Source: an uncultured Alphaproteobacteria bacterium (GTDB lineage: Bacteria; Pseudomonadota; Alphaproteobacteria; CAAHEQ01; UBA3637). Taken from it: a DNA stretch of 54,911 nt. Both the position numbers and the translations under genes were made by a program. The stretch covers positions 1 through 54,911 of the forward strand of contig CAKQGY010000009.1 in NCBI GenBank assembly GCA_934234055.1, in the 5' to 3' direction. The notes under the pieces are model-generated. The model did not search any database. It was not told the origin of the DNA and saw nothing but the letters and a program-made list of their open reading frames with translations. Below are positions 16,144-24,076 of this stretch, piece by piece; within the stretch, counting starts at the first letter, position 1; each line of letters begins with the position of its first letter.

Positions 16144-16172
16144 TTGCTTTTTGTAAAAAAGAGGCGTAAAAT
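16144..16172 (+). promoter_or_regulatory. Sigma-70 promoter for rph-rdgB
   Basis: TTGCTT at 16144-16149, a 17-base spacer and TAAAAT at 16167-16172, diverging from the grpE promoter. Confidence 0.65.
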
Positions 16173-16207
16173 ATCGGAATTTCGTTATATAAGGAGAAAA
16201 AAATATT

Positions 16208-16939
16208 ATGTCCCGTCATTCCGGTCGTCAAGAAAATGAATTACGTTCTGTGCAACTGATCACCAACCCAAACAAGTATGCCGAGGGGTCTTGCTTGGTC
16301 AAGTGGGGAGATACGCATGTGTTATGCACGGCTACTGTGGAAGAGAAAGTACCTAATTGGGTTAAAGGCACAGGAAAGGGATGGGTTACTGCCGAATACG
16401 GTATGTTGCCCCGTTCCACCGAAACGCGTATGGATCGGGAAGCCAAAAAAGGCCAGCAGGGTCGTACACAGGAAATTCAACGATTGATTGCACGATCACT
16501 GCGCGGGTGTGTGAATTTGAAAGCACTGGACGGTTTGACAATTAAAATTGACTGCGATGTTATTCAAGCCGACGGCGGCACACGAACAGCTTCTGTCACG
16601 GGGGGATTTGTGGCACTGTATCTGGCGCTTTCCAAACTGACAAAACAACGGAAATGGGAAGAACTGCCGATTACGGACTTTATTGCAGCTGTATCCTGTG
16701 GCATTGTCAACGGACAACCCGTATTAGATCTGGATTATCAGGAAGATTGTCATGCCGGTACCGACTCCAATTTTGTGATGAACGGGCGAGGCGGAATCAT
16801 TGAAATTCAAGGGACAGCCGAGCATGGGGCATTCTCCTCCGACGAATTCCAAAAATTGCTGGCACTGGCACAACATGGTATTGCCCAATTAATTCAGAAA
16901 CAAAAAGAAGCCATTATCGGAGTCTCTCATGCCGGATAA
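16208..16939 (+). CDS. rph: Ribonuclease PH
   Basis: A 243-residue phosphorolytic 3'-exoribonuclease that trims tRNA precursors. The conserved start SRHSGRQENELRSVQLITN, the segment GWVTAEYGMLPRSTETRMDRE with the phosphate-binding Arg residues, and IDCDVIQADGGTRTASVTGG are all present. AAGGAG precedes the ATG. The end overlaps rdgB by 11 bases. The neighbourhood grpE / rph-rdgB is common in alphaproteobacteria. Confidence 0.97.
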   Translation: MSRHSGRQENELRSVQLITNPNKYAEGSCLVKWGDTHVLCTATVEEKVPNWVKGTGKGWVTAEYGMLPRSTETRMDREAKKGQQGRTQEIQRLIARSLRGCVNLKALDGLTIKIDCDVIQADGGTRTASVTGGFVALYLALSKLTKQRKWEELPITDFIAAVSCGIVNGQPVLDLDYQEDCHAGTDSNFVMNGRGGIIEIQGTAEHGAFSSDEFQKLLALAQHGIAQLIQKQKEAIIGVSHAG

Positions 16940-17522
16940 ATTGGTCTTGGCAACGCATAACCGGCACAAACTGGAAGAAGTGCGCGCAATTTTAGAACCC
17001 CTAAATATAACCGTATTAGGGGGTGATGAGGTTGCTCTGGCCGACGTTCCGGAGACGGGGACAACTTTTCAAGAAAATGCTCTGCTAAAAGCACGCGCAG
17101 CCTATAAACAATTAAATATCCCGGTGCTGGCCGATGATTCAGGGCTGTGCATTCGGGCTCTGGGGGATGGGCCGGGTCTGCATTCGGCGCGCTTTGCCCA
17201 AGCACATGGCGGATATCCGGCTGTTTTTAATGCAATTTGGCAACAACTTGCCTCCCATACAGATAAATCCGCTTACTTCATTTGCTGTATGGCGCTGGTT
17301 ACAGGCCCGACACAGGCCGATGAACACTTGTTTATCGGAAAAATGACCGGCCGGATTTCAAATCAGGCGCAAGGGACACATTTATTCGGTTATGATCCGA
17401 TTTTTATCCCTGACGGTTATACCCAAACCTGTGGTGAATTATCCCCTGAAATTAAAAACAAAATTTCCCATCGAGCCCATGCGTTAGAGCAACTAACTAA
17501 CTTTTTACGCCAAATACGCTAG
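16929..17522 (+). CDS. rdgB: XTP/dITP diphosphatase (RdgB/HAM1)
   Basis: A 197-residue housecleaning enzyme removing dITP and XTP. The N-terminal LVLATHNRHKLEEVRAIL, the catalytic region VLADDSGLCIRALGDGPGLHSARFA, the substrate loop FGYDPIFIPDG, and the C-terminal KNKISHRAHAL are conserved. Its start lies inside rph. Its TAG stop is shared, in a CTAG palindrome, with the stop of the opposite dolP-like gene. Confidence 0.96.
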   Translation: MPDKLVLATHNRHKLEEVRAILEPLNITVLGGDEVALADVPETGTTFQENALLKARAAYKQLNIPVLADDSGLCIRALGDGPGLHSARFAQAHGGYPAVFNAIWQQLASHTDKSAYFICCMALVTGPTQADEHLFIGKMTGRISNQAQGTHLFGYDPIFIPDGYTQTCGELSPEIKNKISHRAHALEQLTNFLRQIR

Positions 17523-18094
17523 TCGGACGTGGCCATACGCATCAAGGGAACAATCTCCGATACAGATGCTGTATCCTTCAGAACGGCAACCACGGTTTGG
17601 TATTCTGCTTCACCGGCGCATATTCCCATTAAATAGACCGTCCCATTTTCCAACACAATTTTATAATTTGCCGAATTAATTCCGGCCGTAGCCGTCAGTT
17701 TGGCTTTGATGTTCGCAGCCTGCACCGTTTCAGTAGCCGTATTCTGCATTTCGGGGGCACTGTCCAACCGAACATAATTATAGATTTTTTTAACACCGTC
17801 CACGCTCCAGGTTGCCGTTAAAATCGTGTGCATAGTTTCAATGTTCGGCACTGCACCGGTCAGAAGAACTTCTCCCTCAAAAACGGTTACTTCAATATCG
17901 ATGGCCAAAGCAAATTTTTGCCGGGCCAGCGTATCCCGTATTTCCAGATTGATTCGCATATCGGCTAAATCATCGGCCGTAGAACGGTCATCAGCCACAA
18001 TTGTATAGATTTTATGTGCGCCATTCAGGGCGGTTCCCCACAATTGACACCCCCCCAACAATATCAACATAACCACAACCCAGATTTGTCTCAT
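17519..18094 (-). CDS. BON-domain lipoprotein, DolP/YraP-like
   Basis: A 191-residue lipoprotein with the lipobox LLGGC (Cys at about 16) and two BON-type domains (about residues 45-115 and 120-190; each has the 'alpha - V-x-V-G-x-V-x-L-x-G' core, seen as VTVFEGEVLLTGAVPN and YKIVLENGTVYLMGIC). DolP in E. coli binds anionic lipid and supports BAM. The gene order rsmI-yraN-BON mirrors E. coli yraL/yraN/yraP, which supports the assignment. The start at 18094 is used because GGAG is 6 bases upstream and ATGA overlaps the yraN stop. Confidence 0.85.
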   Translation of the reverse strand: MRQIWVVVMLILLGGCQLWGTALNGAHKIYTIVADDRSTADDLADMRINLEIRDTLARQKFALAIDIEVTVFEGEVLLTGAVPNIETMHTILTATWSVDGVKKIYNYVRLDSAPEMQNTATETVQAANIKAKLTATAGINSANYKIVLENGTVYLMGICAGEAEYQTVVAVLKDTASVSEIVPLMRMATSD

Positions 18095-18453
18095 AAGACA
18101 CTCCATGCATTTTGAATATGTCTTGGCCATGATTTCGGAGCCATCAAAATCGCATCATAGCGCACCTGATAGGCTTGATATTGCGGATATGCTCTTAAAA
18201 AAGCGGCTGACGATCGACTGACCCGAATACGATTTTGCATCGTAATAGCTTCGGCGGCTTTGGCCATTGTGGTGCGATATTTAACCTCCGCAAAAACAAG
18301 GGTTTTTCCACGCCGCACGATCAAATCAACCTCACCCGCACCGGTACCACGCCCCACAATCCAGTTCATTTTCACCGGCACATACCCTTTTGCCAACAAA
18401 AAAAGAGCTGCTATTTTTTCTGCAAAATGACCGCGTGCATGATTACTTGCCAC
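18091..18453 (-). CDS. yraN: YraN/UPF0102 family endonuclease-like protein
   Basis: A 120-residue protein with the restriction-endonuclease-like fold pattern: an N-terminal helix (GHFAEKIAALFLLAKGY), then GEVDLIVRRGKTLVFAEVKYR, giving the acidic residues and Lys of a D-x(n)-ExK site. The in vivo role is not known. It overlaps rsmI by 11 bases at its start and the dolP-like gene by 4 at its end. Confidence 0.9.
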   Translation of the reverse strand: MASNHARGHFAEKIAALFLLAKGYVPVKMNWIVGRGTGAGEVDLIVRRGKTLVFAEVKYRTTMAKAAEAITMQNRIRVSRSSAAFLRAYPQYQAYQVRYDAILMAPKSWPRHIQNAWSVL

Positions 18454-19273
18454 CCGAAATCTCCAATACTTGTTTATAAATCTGTTTTTTGGGCATGCCC
18501 GTTAAAGCCACAACGGCCTCTACCGTATCCCGAACGGTTTTGGTTGCCAATAAATCCCGAATTAAAGTTGCCACCTTGGTTTCGTCCCATTCATCAAGTG
18601 TATCACGCGCCCGATCAATCACCAAAACCAGTTCGCCTTTTGGCGCACCATTTTGATCATAGTAAGCGATTAAATCCGCAACAAAACCGCGCTTGACTTC
18701 TTCAAACTTTTTGGTAATTTCTCGCACGACAGCTATTTCCCGATTACCCAACACAGTCTGAATATCCGTCAACATATCCGACAGGCGATTCGCCGTCTCA
18801 TAAACAATCACCGTCGCCGGTAAAGATTTAATAACCCGTAAGGCTCGCTGACGACCGGCCGCTTTCGGCGGTAAAAAACCCGCAAAATAAAATGCATCCG
18901 ACGGCAGCCCCGATAGTTGCAAGGCCGATAAAACCGCATTTGCCCCCGGCACGGTTGTAACAGCAATACCGGCCTCATAACAATCCCGCACCAATTTATA
19001 TCCCGGATCGGATATCAGCGGTGTTCCCGCATCCGAGACCAAAGCAATATTGACACCGTGCTTTAATTTTTCAATCAACTTTGGACGTTGTGAATCCGCA
19101 TTGTGTTCATGATAAGGTATAGTAGCCGCCACCTGTATTCCCAGCAAATGAAATAATTGTCCGCTGGTGCGCGTGTCCTCACAGGCCACTAAATCCACAC
19201 GGGACAAGACTTCTTTGGCACGGTCCGAAATGTCCCCCAGATTACCGATCGGTGTTGCAACAAGATATAGCAT
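18443..19273 (-). CDS. rsmI: 16S rRNA (cytidine-1402 2'-O)-methyltransferase
   Basis: A 276-residue tetrapyrrole-methylase-fold enzyme methylating C1402 of 16S rRNA. The start LYLVATPIGNLGDIS, the segment VACEDTRTSGQLF, the SAM-binding ALVSDAGTPLISDPGY and VPGANAVLSALQLSGLP are all intact. It heads the rsmI-yraN-dolP unit. AAAGGA precedes the ATG. Confidence 0.96.
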   Translation of the reverse strand: MLYLVATPIGNLGDISDRAKEVLSRVDLVACEDTRTSGQLFHLLGIQVAATIPYHEHNADSQRPKLIEKLKHGVNIALVSDAGTPLISDPGYKLVRDCYEAGIAVTTVPGANAVLSALQLSGLPSDAFYFAGFLPPKAAGRQRALRVIKSLPATVIVYETANRLSDMLTDIQTVLGNREIAVVREITKKFEEVKRGFVADLIAYYDQNGAPKGELVLVIDRARDTLDEWDETKVATLIRDLLATKTVRDTVEAVVALTGMPKKQIYKQVLEISGGK

Positions 19274-19316
19274 AGGTATCCTTTCAATTTCAGACTTGAA
19301 AAATCCGATAAAAAAG

Positions 19317-19324
19317 AGTATACC
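19317..19324. promoter_or_regulatory. Overlapping divergent -10 elements of rsmI and the LpoA-like gene
   Basis: GTATAC in AGTATACC is palindromic. On the plus strand TATACC (19319-19324) has TTGAAA 17 bases upstream (19296-19301). On the minus strand TATACT (19322-19317) faces rsmI with a poor -35. The two start sites would compete for polymerase. Confidence 0.5.
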
Positions 19325-19352
19325 ATATAAAAAGAAAAAGGGAAAGGCTTTG

Positions 19353-20621
19353 ATGATGAAAATCAGAATTATTTTATTAGTGATCGGTTTTGGGGTTTTA
19401 TTCGGTTGTCAGGCTTACCGGCCAGGTACATTCAAATGGGCCGAGACAGTCCCCGCCCCCACACAGCAGGGGGAGGTTATCCCCACAGTCAACGCTGCCA
19501 TGTTGCTCCCCCTGTCGGGTAAGTCGGCAGCTATCGGCGATGCCTTTCGCAACAGCGCGATTATGGCGTTGCAAGATCAACCGTCCAGTCCCTTAAAACT
19601 TTTATTCTTTGACACCCAAGGGACGGCCGAGGGCACCAAAGCCGCTTGGGAAGAAGCCTATTCTCAAAATCCGGATATTATTCTGGGACCTGTTTTTGCC
19701 CCTGAATTGCAGGCTTTAAAAAAAGAATCACCAGCCGTTCCCGTTATTTCTTTCACATCGGACAGCACTTTGATGGAGCCGAATGTTTACACCATGGGTG
19801 TTTTGATTCCCAGTCAGATAGAACGCCTGGTGCAATTTATGTGCGCCCAAGGGCATAAAAAAATTGCCGTATTGGGTCCCGAGGATAAAACCGGTGAGTT
19901 GACCATGAACACGCTGGCCGAGACGGTTTCACGCTGTCCCGATATGGATGTGCCCAAGATTTCTCTTTACAATCCCAAAACCGTTAATTTGGCACCGGCT
20001 ATCCTAAAAATCGTTCCCAAACCCATTGATCCCAAAAAGAAAAACCTGAGCGAAGAAGAACAGATTTTGCTGGACACACCGATACAGGATCGGCTTGACT
20101 TTGACGCCTTGATTTTGTTTGAAGACGGCGTGCGCCTGCAACAGGTGGTTTCTCTGCTTTCCTATTACGATGTAACACCCAAAGTTGTGCCGTTTTACGG
20201 TCTGGCCAATTGGCAATCCTCGCGAGATCGGAATCTGGCCGGAGGCTATTTTGCCGCTACCCCGACAGGCAAGGTTGCCTCGTATTCTAACCGTTATCGC
20301 AACGCTTTCGGCGACAAGGCTCCGCGAATCAGCTCACTGGCCTATGATGCCGTATCACTGGTCTCTGTGTTGGCAGAGCACCGAGCTCTGACACCCGAAA
20401 ATCTGACCCGCGAATCGGGTTTTAACGGTGTGGACGGACGGTTTCGGTTGCGCCCGAACGGCCAAAACGAGCGCTTGCTGGAAGTATTCCAAATTCGTCC
20501 GAACTTAAAATTACAAAGCGTCAGTCCGACTCCTGATACTTTCTTGGGTCCGGACATACCATTTTATGCACCCGAACCGCAAACAGCACCGGACGAATCC
20601 GAACAAACCCCGCAAGGCTAG
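19353..20621 (+). CDS. LpoA-like penicillin-binding-protein activator lipoprotein
   Basis: A 422-residue lipoprotein with the lipobox VLFGC (Cys at about 20) and a type I periplasmic-binding-protein fold (AAMLLPLSGKSAAIGDAFRNSAIMAL; IILGPVFAPELQAL; SLAYDAVSLVSVLAEH). This is the C-terminal half of E. coli LpoA/YraM, an outer-membrane activator of PBP1A. The N-terminal TPR half of LpoA is missing, which is usual for alphaproteobacterial members. The place next to rsmI and yraN supports it. ATG at 19353 or 19356 could start; GGAAAGG lies just upstream. Confidence 0.85.
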   Translation: MMKIRIILLVIGFGVLFGCQAYRPGTFKWAETVPAPTQQGEVIPTVNAAMLLPLSGKSAAIGDAFRNSAIMALQDQPSSPLKLLFFDTQGTAEGTKAAWEEAYSQNPDIILGPVFAPELQALKKESPAVPVISFTSDSTLMEPNVYTMGVLIPSQIERLVQFMCAQGHKKIAVLGPEDKTGELTMNTLAETVSRCPDMDVPKISLYNPKTVNLAPAILKIVPKPIDPKKKNLSEEEQILLDTPIQDRLDFDALILFEDGVRLQQVVSLLSYYDVTPKVVPFYGLANWQSSRDRNLAGGYFAATPTGKVASYSNRYRNAFGDKAPRISSLAYDAVSLVSVLAEHRALTPENLTRESGFNGVDGRFRLRPNGQNERLLEVFQIRPNLKLQSVSPTPDTFLGPDIPFYAPEPQTAPDESEQTPQG

Positions 20622-20648
20622 ATTTTTCGGCTTTGATTCGTTTTTTAC

Positions 20649-20677
20649 TTTTGTTTTCAATTTTTTTGTGCTAGGAT
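20649..20677 (+). promoter_or_regulatory. Promoter of the structured leader or small RNA
   Basis: The -10 TAGGAT (20672-20677) is preceded by TTTTTGTGC, matching the core TTTGTGCTAGRAT also found at the small-RNA promoter at 54036-54048. The -35 region is T-rich (TTTTGT or TTGTTT) and weak. Confidence 0.5.
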
Positions 20678-20683
20678 ACACTT

Positions 20684-20872
20684 CGGGTTGATTGGTTATC
20701 AGCTCGAGGTTTGAAAGCCTCGCATAAGTTGTCGGTTGATCCGACGTCAAATATCCCTTTCGGTCTTTGACCGGAAGGCGATAGAATAAGCCTTTGCGGT
20801 CAATATATCGCACTATACTCTTATGCATAGCTTTCAACTTCCGGTCGCCACTCACCACGGCGTCTTTTTTGC
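20684..20872 (+). ncRNA. Structured RNA, leader of the DUF805 operon or free (6S-like?) RNA
   Basis: About 190 bases without a convincing gene but with dense pairing. Hairpins: 20704-20708/20718-20722 (CGAGG/CCTCG), 20731-20735/20741-20745 (GTCGG/CCGAC), and a 10-pair stem with one G-T, 20756-20765/20769-20778. Long-range helices: TTGAAAGC 20711-20718 with GCTTTCAA 20830-20837, and GCATAAG 20722-20728 with CTTATGC 20820-20826. Together these give a rod as in 6S RNA. The stretch GACCGGAAG (20769-20777) can instead pair with CTTCCGGTC (20838-20846), next to a terminator, so a switch is possible. No known family motif was recognised. Confidence 0.5.
20846..20870 (+). terminator. Terminator or attenuator before the DUF805 gene
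   Basis: CGCC (20846-20849) pairs with GGCG (20859-20862), followed by TCTTTTTT. The stem is short. It ends 22 bases before the DUF805 start codon, so it could stop a small RNA or attenuate the operon. Confidence 0.55.
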
Positions 20873-20892
20873 ATTAAGAAAGGAAATAGAAA

Positions 20893-21351
20893 ATGGCAAA
20901 AAATACTTATCAACAAAAAATCTATGGTAATCCGAACTGGGTGACGGGGCGAATCAATCGCTCGGAATACTTTGTGCGGGGTGTTTTAAACTGTTTGACA
21001 TTCGCTATTATGGTGGCAATTGCCACCATGGGATATGCCGGCGGCGTTATAGGCGGTGGCTCTCTTGTCTCCTATGCAATGCTAATCGGTTGCGGGGCAT
21101 TGGCCGCATGGGCTTATTGGCGTATTATTATGGCCTATGTAAAACGGCTGCATGACTTGGGTTGGACCGGTTGGTTATCCTTGATTCTTGTATTTTCAAA
21201 TGCCCCGGCACTCTTACATAATGATACTCTTATCATGGTTGGAAACATTGTCGTATCGATTTTCAGCCTTATTCTTTTGTTTGTATCAGGGACCAAGGGC
21301 CCCAATGCCTATGGTCAGGACCCCTTGACAAAGTATACGGAGAATGAATAA
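20893..21351 (+). CDS. DUF805 family membrane protein
   Basis: A 152-residue protein with the DUF805 signature: a cytoplasmic start with GRINRSEYFVRG (the family's GRxxRxxYW), four transmembrane helices, the loop VKRLHDLGWTGW, and the C-terminal GTKGPNAYGQDPL. The family is common in bacteria and unassigned in function. AAAGGAAA precedes the ATG. Its stop overlaps the next ATG by one base, so the two membrane proteins are translated together. It lies downstream of the structured leader. Confidence 0.9.
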   Translation: MAKNTYQQKIYGNPNWVTGRINRSEYFVRGVLNCLTFAIMVAIATMGYAGGVIGGGSLVSYAMLIGCGALAAWAYWRIIMAYVKRLHDLGWTGWLSLILVFSNAPALLHNDTLIMVGNIVVSIFSLILLFVSGTKGPNAYGQDPLTKYTENE

Positions 21352-21830
21352 TGAGCTATATTCAATCTACCTTGATCCCCGGGGAGGAGATTATTATTAC
21401 CCCAGATGTTCATAACATTGTTCATGCCAGACCCATTATCACCTTTGCAATTATCGGATTGCTGGCTTTGCTTATCGGCATGATTGATCAATCATCGGAT
21501 ACTTGGATCGCAATAGCGGCCATCATTTTTGTTGATGCCCTGCTATGCGGGATTTGGTTGGGGTTCGGCTATCTTTACTATCGCCATATAGAAATGGCCG
21601 TCACGAACAAACGTGTTGTATGCAAAACCGGCATTATTTCCGTTCATTCCGAGGAGCTGCAATGGAACAGAATTGAGTCCATTGAGATTCGTCAAGGCAT
21701 TTTCGGACGATTGTTGGGCTATGGCGATGTGTATTTTTCAGGCACAGGCATTTCCTATGTTCGCTTTGGGACAATTCGCGACCCCTGGCAAACCAAGGCA
21801 CGTGCTGCCGAAATTTTAACAACCAAATAA
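21351..21830 (+). CDS. Bacterial PH-domain (bPH2) membrane protein
   Basis: A 159-residue YdbS/YdbT-type protein: two transmembrane helices (about residues 28-48 and 52-75) followed by a bacterial PH domain (EMAVTNKRVVCKTGIISVHSEELQWNRIESIEI, then RLLGYGDVYFSGTG). The family is thought to act at the membrane; the exact role here is unknown. It is coupled with DUF805 and ends 3 bases before the convergent truA. Confidence 0.88.
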   Translation: MSYIQSTLIPGEEIIITPDVHNIVHARPIITFAIIGLLALLIGMIDQSSDTWIAIAAIIFVDALLCGIWLGFGYLYYRHIEMAVTNKRVVCKTGIISVHSEELQWNRIESIEIRQGIFGRLLGYGDVYFSGTGISYVRFGTIRDPWQTKARAAEILTTK

Positions 21831-21833
21831 CCG

Positions 21834-22571
21834 CTATTCATATTTAACGGATTCAAAATAAAGGCCGCAGGCCGGTGCCGTTTCGCCACCGCGTTTGCGG
21901 TCTTTGGCGTCCAAGGCTGCCTGAAAATCAGCCACACTCCATTTACCGACGCCGACCCAGACCAAACTGCCTACAATATTTCGCACCTGGTGATACAGGA
22001 ACGAGCGCGCCCGAATCCGCACAACAATACGCTCGCCGATTCGCTGTATGGTCAATTCATCAATCGTTTTAACCGGTGATTTGGCCTGACATTGGGCCGC
22101 CCGAAAAGTGGACAAGTCATGTTTTCCCAACAACAATTTCCCCGCTTGTTGCATCTTTTCCAGATCCAAGGGGTGCACAAACCACCACACACGCTTGGCA
22201 TTCAAGGCCGGCGGATAACGCGTGTTTTGAATTTGATAGATATAGGACCGCTGCTTGGCCGAAAAACGCGCATGAAAGTCATCTGCAACTCGTTCTATTC
22301 CTTTCACTGAAATCGGATACGGTCGCACCAAAGCATTCACCGATTCGCGCAGACGATAACAATCCTGTTCGCGCATACAATCAAAGTGAGCCACCTGCGC
22401 AATGGCATGAACACCGGTATCCGTTCGTCCGCTTCCTTGCAAGGCTACCGGTTCACGCACAGCGGTTGTCAAAGCCTTTTCCAACACTTCTTGCACCGAT
22501 GTTTGCCCTTGCTGTTTTTGCCAACCGACAAAGGGGGTTCCGTCATATTCTATAATCAATTTATACCGCAA
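21834..22571 (-). CDS. truA: tRNA pseudouridine(38-40) synthase
   Basis: A 245-residue TruA. The catalytic Asp lies in GSGRTDTGVHAIAQVAHFD, the N-terminal LIIEYDGTPFVGWQKQ is conserved, and the C-terminal SFLYHQVRNIVGSLVWVGVGK is typical. It modifies the tRNA anticodon stem. It is the third gene of def-fmt-truA, overlapping fmt by 11 bases. Confidence 0.97.
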   Translation of the reverse strand: MRYKLIIEYDGTPFVGWQKQQGQTSVQEVLEKALTTAVREPVALQGSGRTDTGVHAIAQVAHFDCMREQDCYRLRESVNALVRPYPISVKGIERVADDFHARFSAKQRSYIYQIQNTRYPPALNAKRVWWFVHPLDLEKMQQAGKLLLGKHDLSTFRAAQCQAKSPVKTIDELTIQRIGERIVVRIRARSFLYHQVRNIVGSLVWVGVGKWSVADFQAALDAKDRKRGGETAPACGLYFESVKYE

Positions 22572-23472
22572 GTTTTGTCCCCTTGGGTAATGTCCAACCT
22601 TTAAGCACTTCTTCCGCCGGCAGCACTTTTTTACCGGCGCGTTGTATCACGGTCAAGCGCAACGCCGACCCACCACCGCACGCGATCAATAACCGATCGT
22701 CCAACACCGTGCCGGCCGATTGAGTCGTATCCATTTGTTCTACCTCGGCCTGCCAAACGCGAATACGCTCGTCCTTCAACATGAAATAAGCCACCGGGAA
22801 CGGGTTAAATGCCCGAATATTACACTCAATCTGACGCGCCGGCAAAGTCCAATCAATCAAGGCTTCTTCTTTTTTAATCTTTTCGGCATAAGTGATTCCC
22901 TCTTCGGGTTGCGGGATCGGGCTGGGCATTTCGGCCAGCGCGCGCAAGATCAGATCTCCCCCCTGTTTCATCAAGGCATCATGTAAATCACCGGCCGTTG
23001 TCTCTGGCGTAATCGGGACAACACCGCGCAGCAACATATCCCCTGTATCCAATCCGGCATCCATTTGCATAATCGTAATTCCCGATTGCGCATCACCGGC
23101 TTGAATCGCCCGTTGAATCGGAGCCGCGCCCCGCCATCTGGGCAATAAAGACGCATGAATATTGATACACCCCATTTTGGGTGCATCTAAAATCGCTTGC
23201 GGTAAAATAAGGCCATACGCACACACCACCCCGACATCGGCATTCAAGGCCGCAAACTCGGCCTGCGCGTCAGGGGTGCGTAATGTCTTGGGCGAACGCA
23301 CCGGTATCCCCAATTTTTCAGCCATAGTCTGAACCGCCGACGGACGCGGCTTCATATCCCGGCCGGCGGGTTTCGGAGGTTGCGTATACACACAAATTAC
23401 CTCGTGCCGATCGGCCACTCTTTCCAAAATAGTTGCCGCGATTTCCGGCGTCCCCATAAAGACAACTTTCAT
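22561..23472 (-). CDS. fmt: Methionyl-tRNA formyltransferase
   Basis: A 303-residue enzyme formylating initiator Met-tRNA. The start VVFMGTPEIAATILE, the formyl-transfer motif INIHASLLPRWRGAAPIQRAI (Asn, His and later Asp of DAGLDTGDML) and the C-terminal OB domain are present. The start codon directly follows the def stop (TAG-ATG), so def and fmt are translated together and act on the same N-terminal formyl group. Confidence 0.97.
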   Translation of the reverse strand: MKVVFMGTPEIAATILERVADRHEVICVYTQPPKPAGRDMKPRPSAVQTMAEKLGIPVRSPKTLRTPDAQAEFAALNADVGVVCAYGLILPQAILDAPKMGCINIHASLLPRWRGAAPIQRAIQAGDAQSGITIMQMDAGLDTGDMLLRGVVPITPETTAGDLHDALMKQGGDLILRALAEMPSPIPQPEEGITYAEKIKKEEALIDWTLPARQIECNIRAFNPFPVAYFMLKDERIRVWQAEVEQMDTTQSAGTVLDDRLLIACGGGSALRLTVIQRAGKKVLPAEEVLKGWTLPKGTKLAV

Positions 23473-24009
23473 CTAGACCTCCTCTTGGGCATCTGCAACT
23501 TCACGCGCAGCCTTTTTCCGGCGCTTTTCCAGGTGTTTTAATAACCGCAAGCGCTTTAATTGTGATAGGTAATCAATAAATAAATGTCCGTCCAAATGAT
23601 CAATTTCATGCTGGAAAGCAATTGCCAACAAGCCATCCGTCGTGCGGGTTTGTTCATTTCCGTTTTTATCCCGATAGCGCACAGTTACACTTTCCCAGCG
23701 TTCTACATCGGCATATTCGCGCGGCACGGACAAACACCCCTCGTTATGCAGTACCCGAGTCTCTGAGTGCGTAATAATTTCGGGGTTCACCATTTGAATG
23801 GGATCGGGCTTGTCATCACCGCAATCCACCACCACCACGCGCAGCAGCTTTCCGACCTGATTGCCGGCCAAACCCACACCGTTACTGGCATACATAGTCT
23901 CCAACATATCGTCCAGCAGTTGCTGAATCTCGGGGGTAATCACTTCCACAGGCGCCGCTGTTTCCCGCAAAATCGGGTGTGGCACTTCTAAAACTTGTAA
24001 TTTTGACAT
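23473..24009 (-). CDS. def: Peptide deformylase
   Basis: A 178-residue metalloenzyme removing the N-formyl group. Motif 1 is GVGLAGNQVG (usual GxGLAAxQ), motif 2 EGCLSVP and motif 3 QHEIDHLDG, with the Cys and two His metal ligands. The C-terminus is basic (LKHLEKRRKKAAREV). It is first in def-fmt-truA under a consensus promoter. Confidence 0.97.
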   Translation of the reverse strand: MSKLQVLEVPHPILRETAAPVEVITPEIQQLLDDMLETMYASNGVGLAGNQVGKLLRVVVVDCGDDKPDPIQMVNPEIITHSETRVLHNEGCLSVPREYADVERWESVTVRYRDKNGNEQTRTTDGLLAIAFQHEIDHLDGHLFIDYLSQLKRLRLLKHLEKRRKKAAREVADAQEEV

Positions 24010-24035
24010 TTTTTACTTTCCTTTTTCGTCTGTTT

Positions 24036-24064
24036 ATTATACACTAAAAAAAGAAAATATGCAA
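24036..24064 (-). promoter_or_regulatory. Sigma-70 promoter of def-fmt-truA
   Basis: Minus-strand TTGCAT (24064-24059), a 17-base spacer and perfect TATAAT (24041-24036). It overlaps the leader of the divergent thpR. Confidence 0.75.
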
Positions 24065-24076
24065 AGGAGTTTTTTT

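Noticed and set aside
20765..20790. CCGGAAGG as the SRP RNA (4.5S) tetraloop
   Set aside because: The GGAA is flanked by CC/GG but the conserved AGCAG internal loop and the partner strand are missing. It is better explained by the 10-pair hairpin.
20511..20858. 115-codon frame on the minus strand across the structured RNA
   Set aside because: Part of it is antisense to the LpoA-like gene, there is no ribosome-binding site, and the same bases form several perfect hairpins and a promoter/terminator pair on the plus strand. A short coding remnant cannot be fully excluded.
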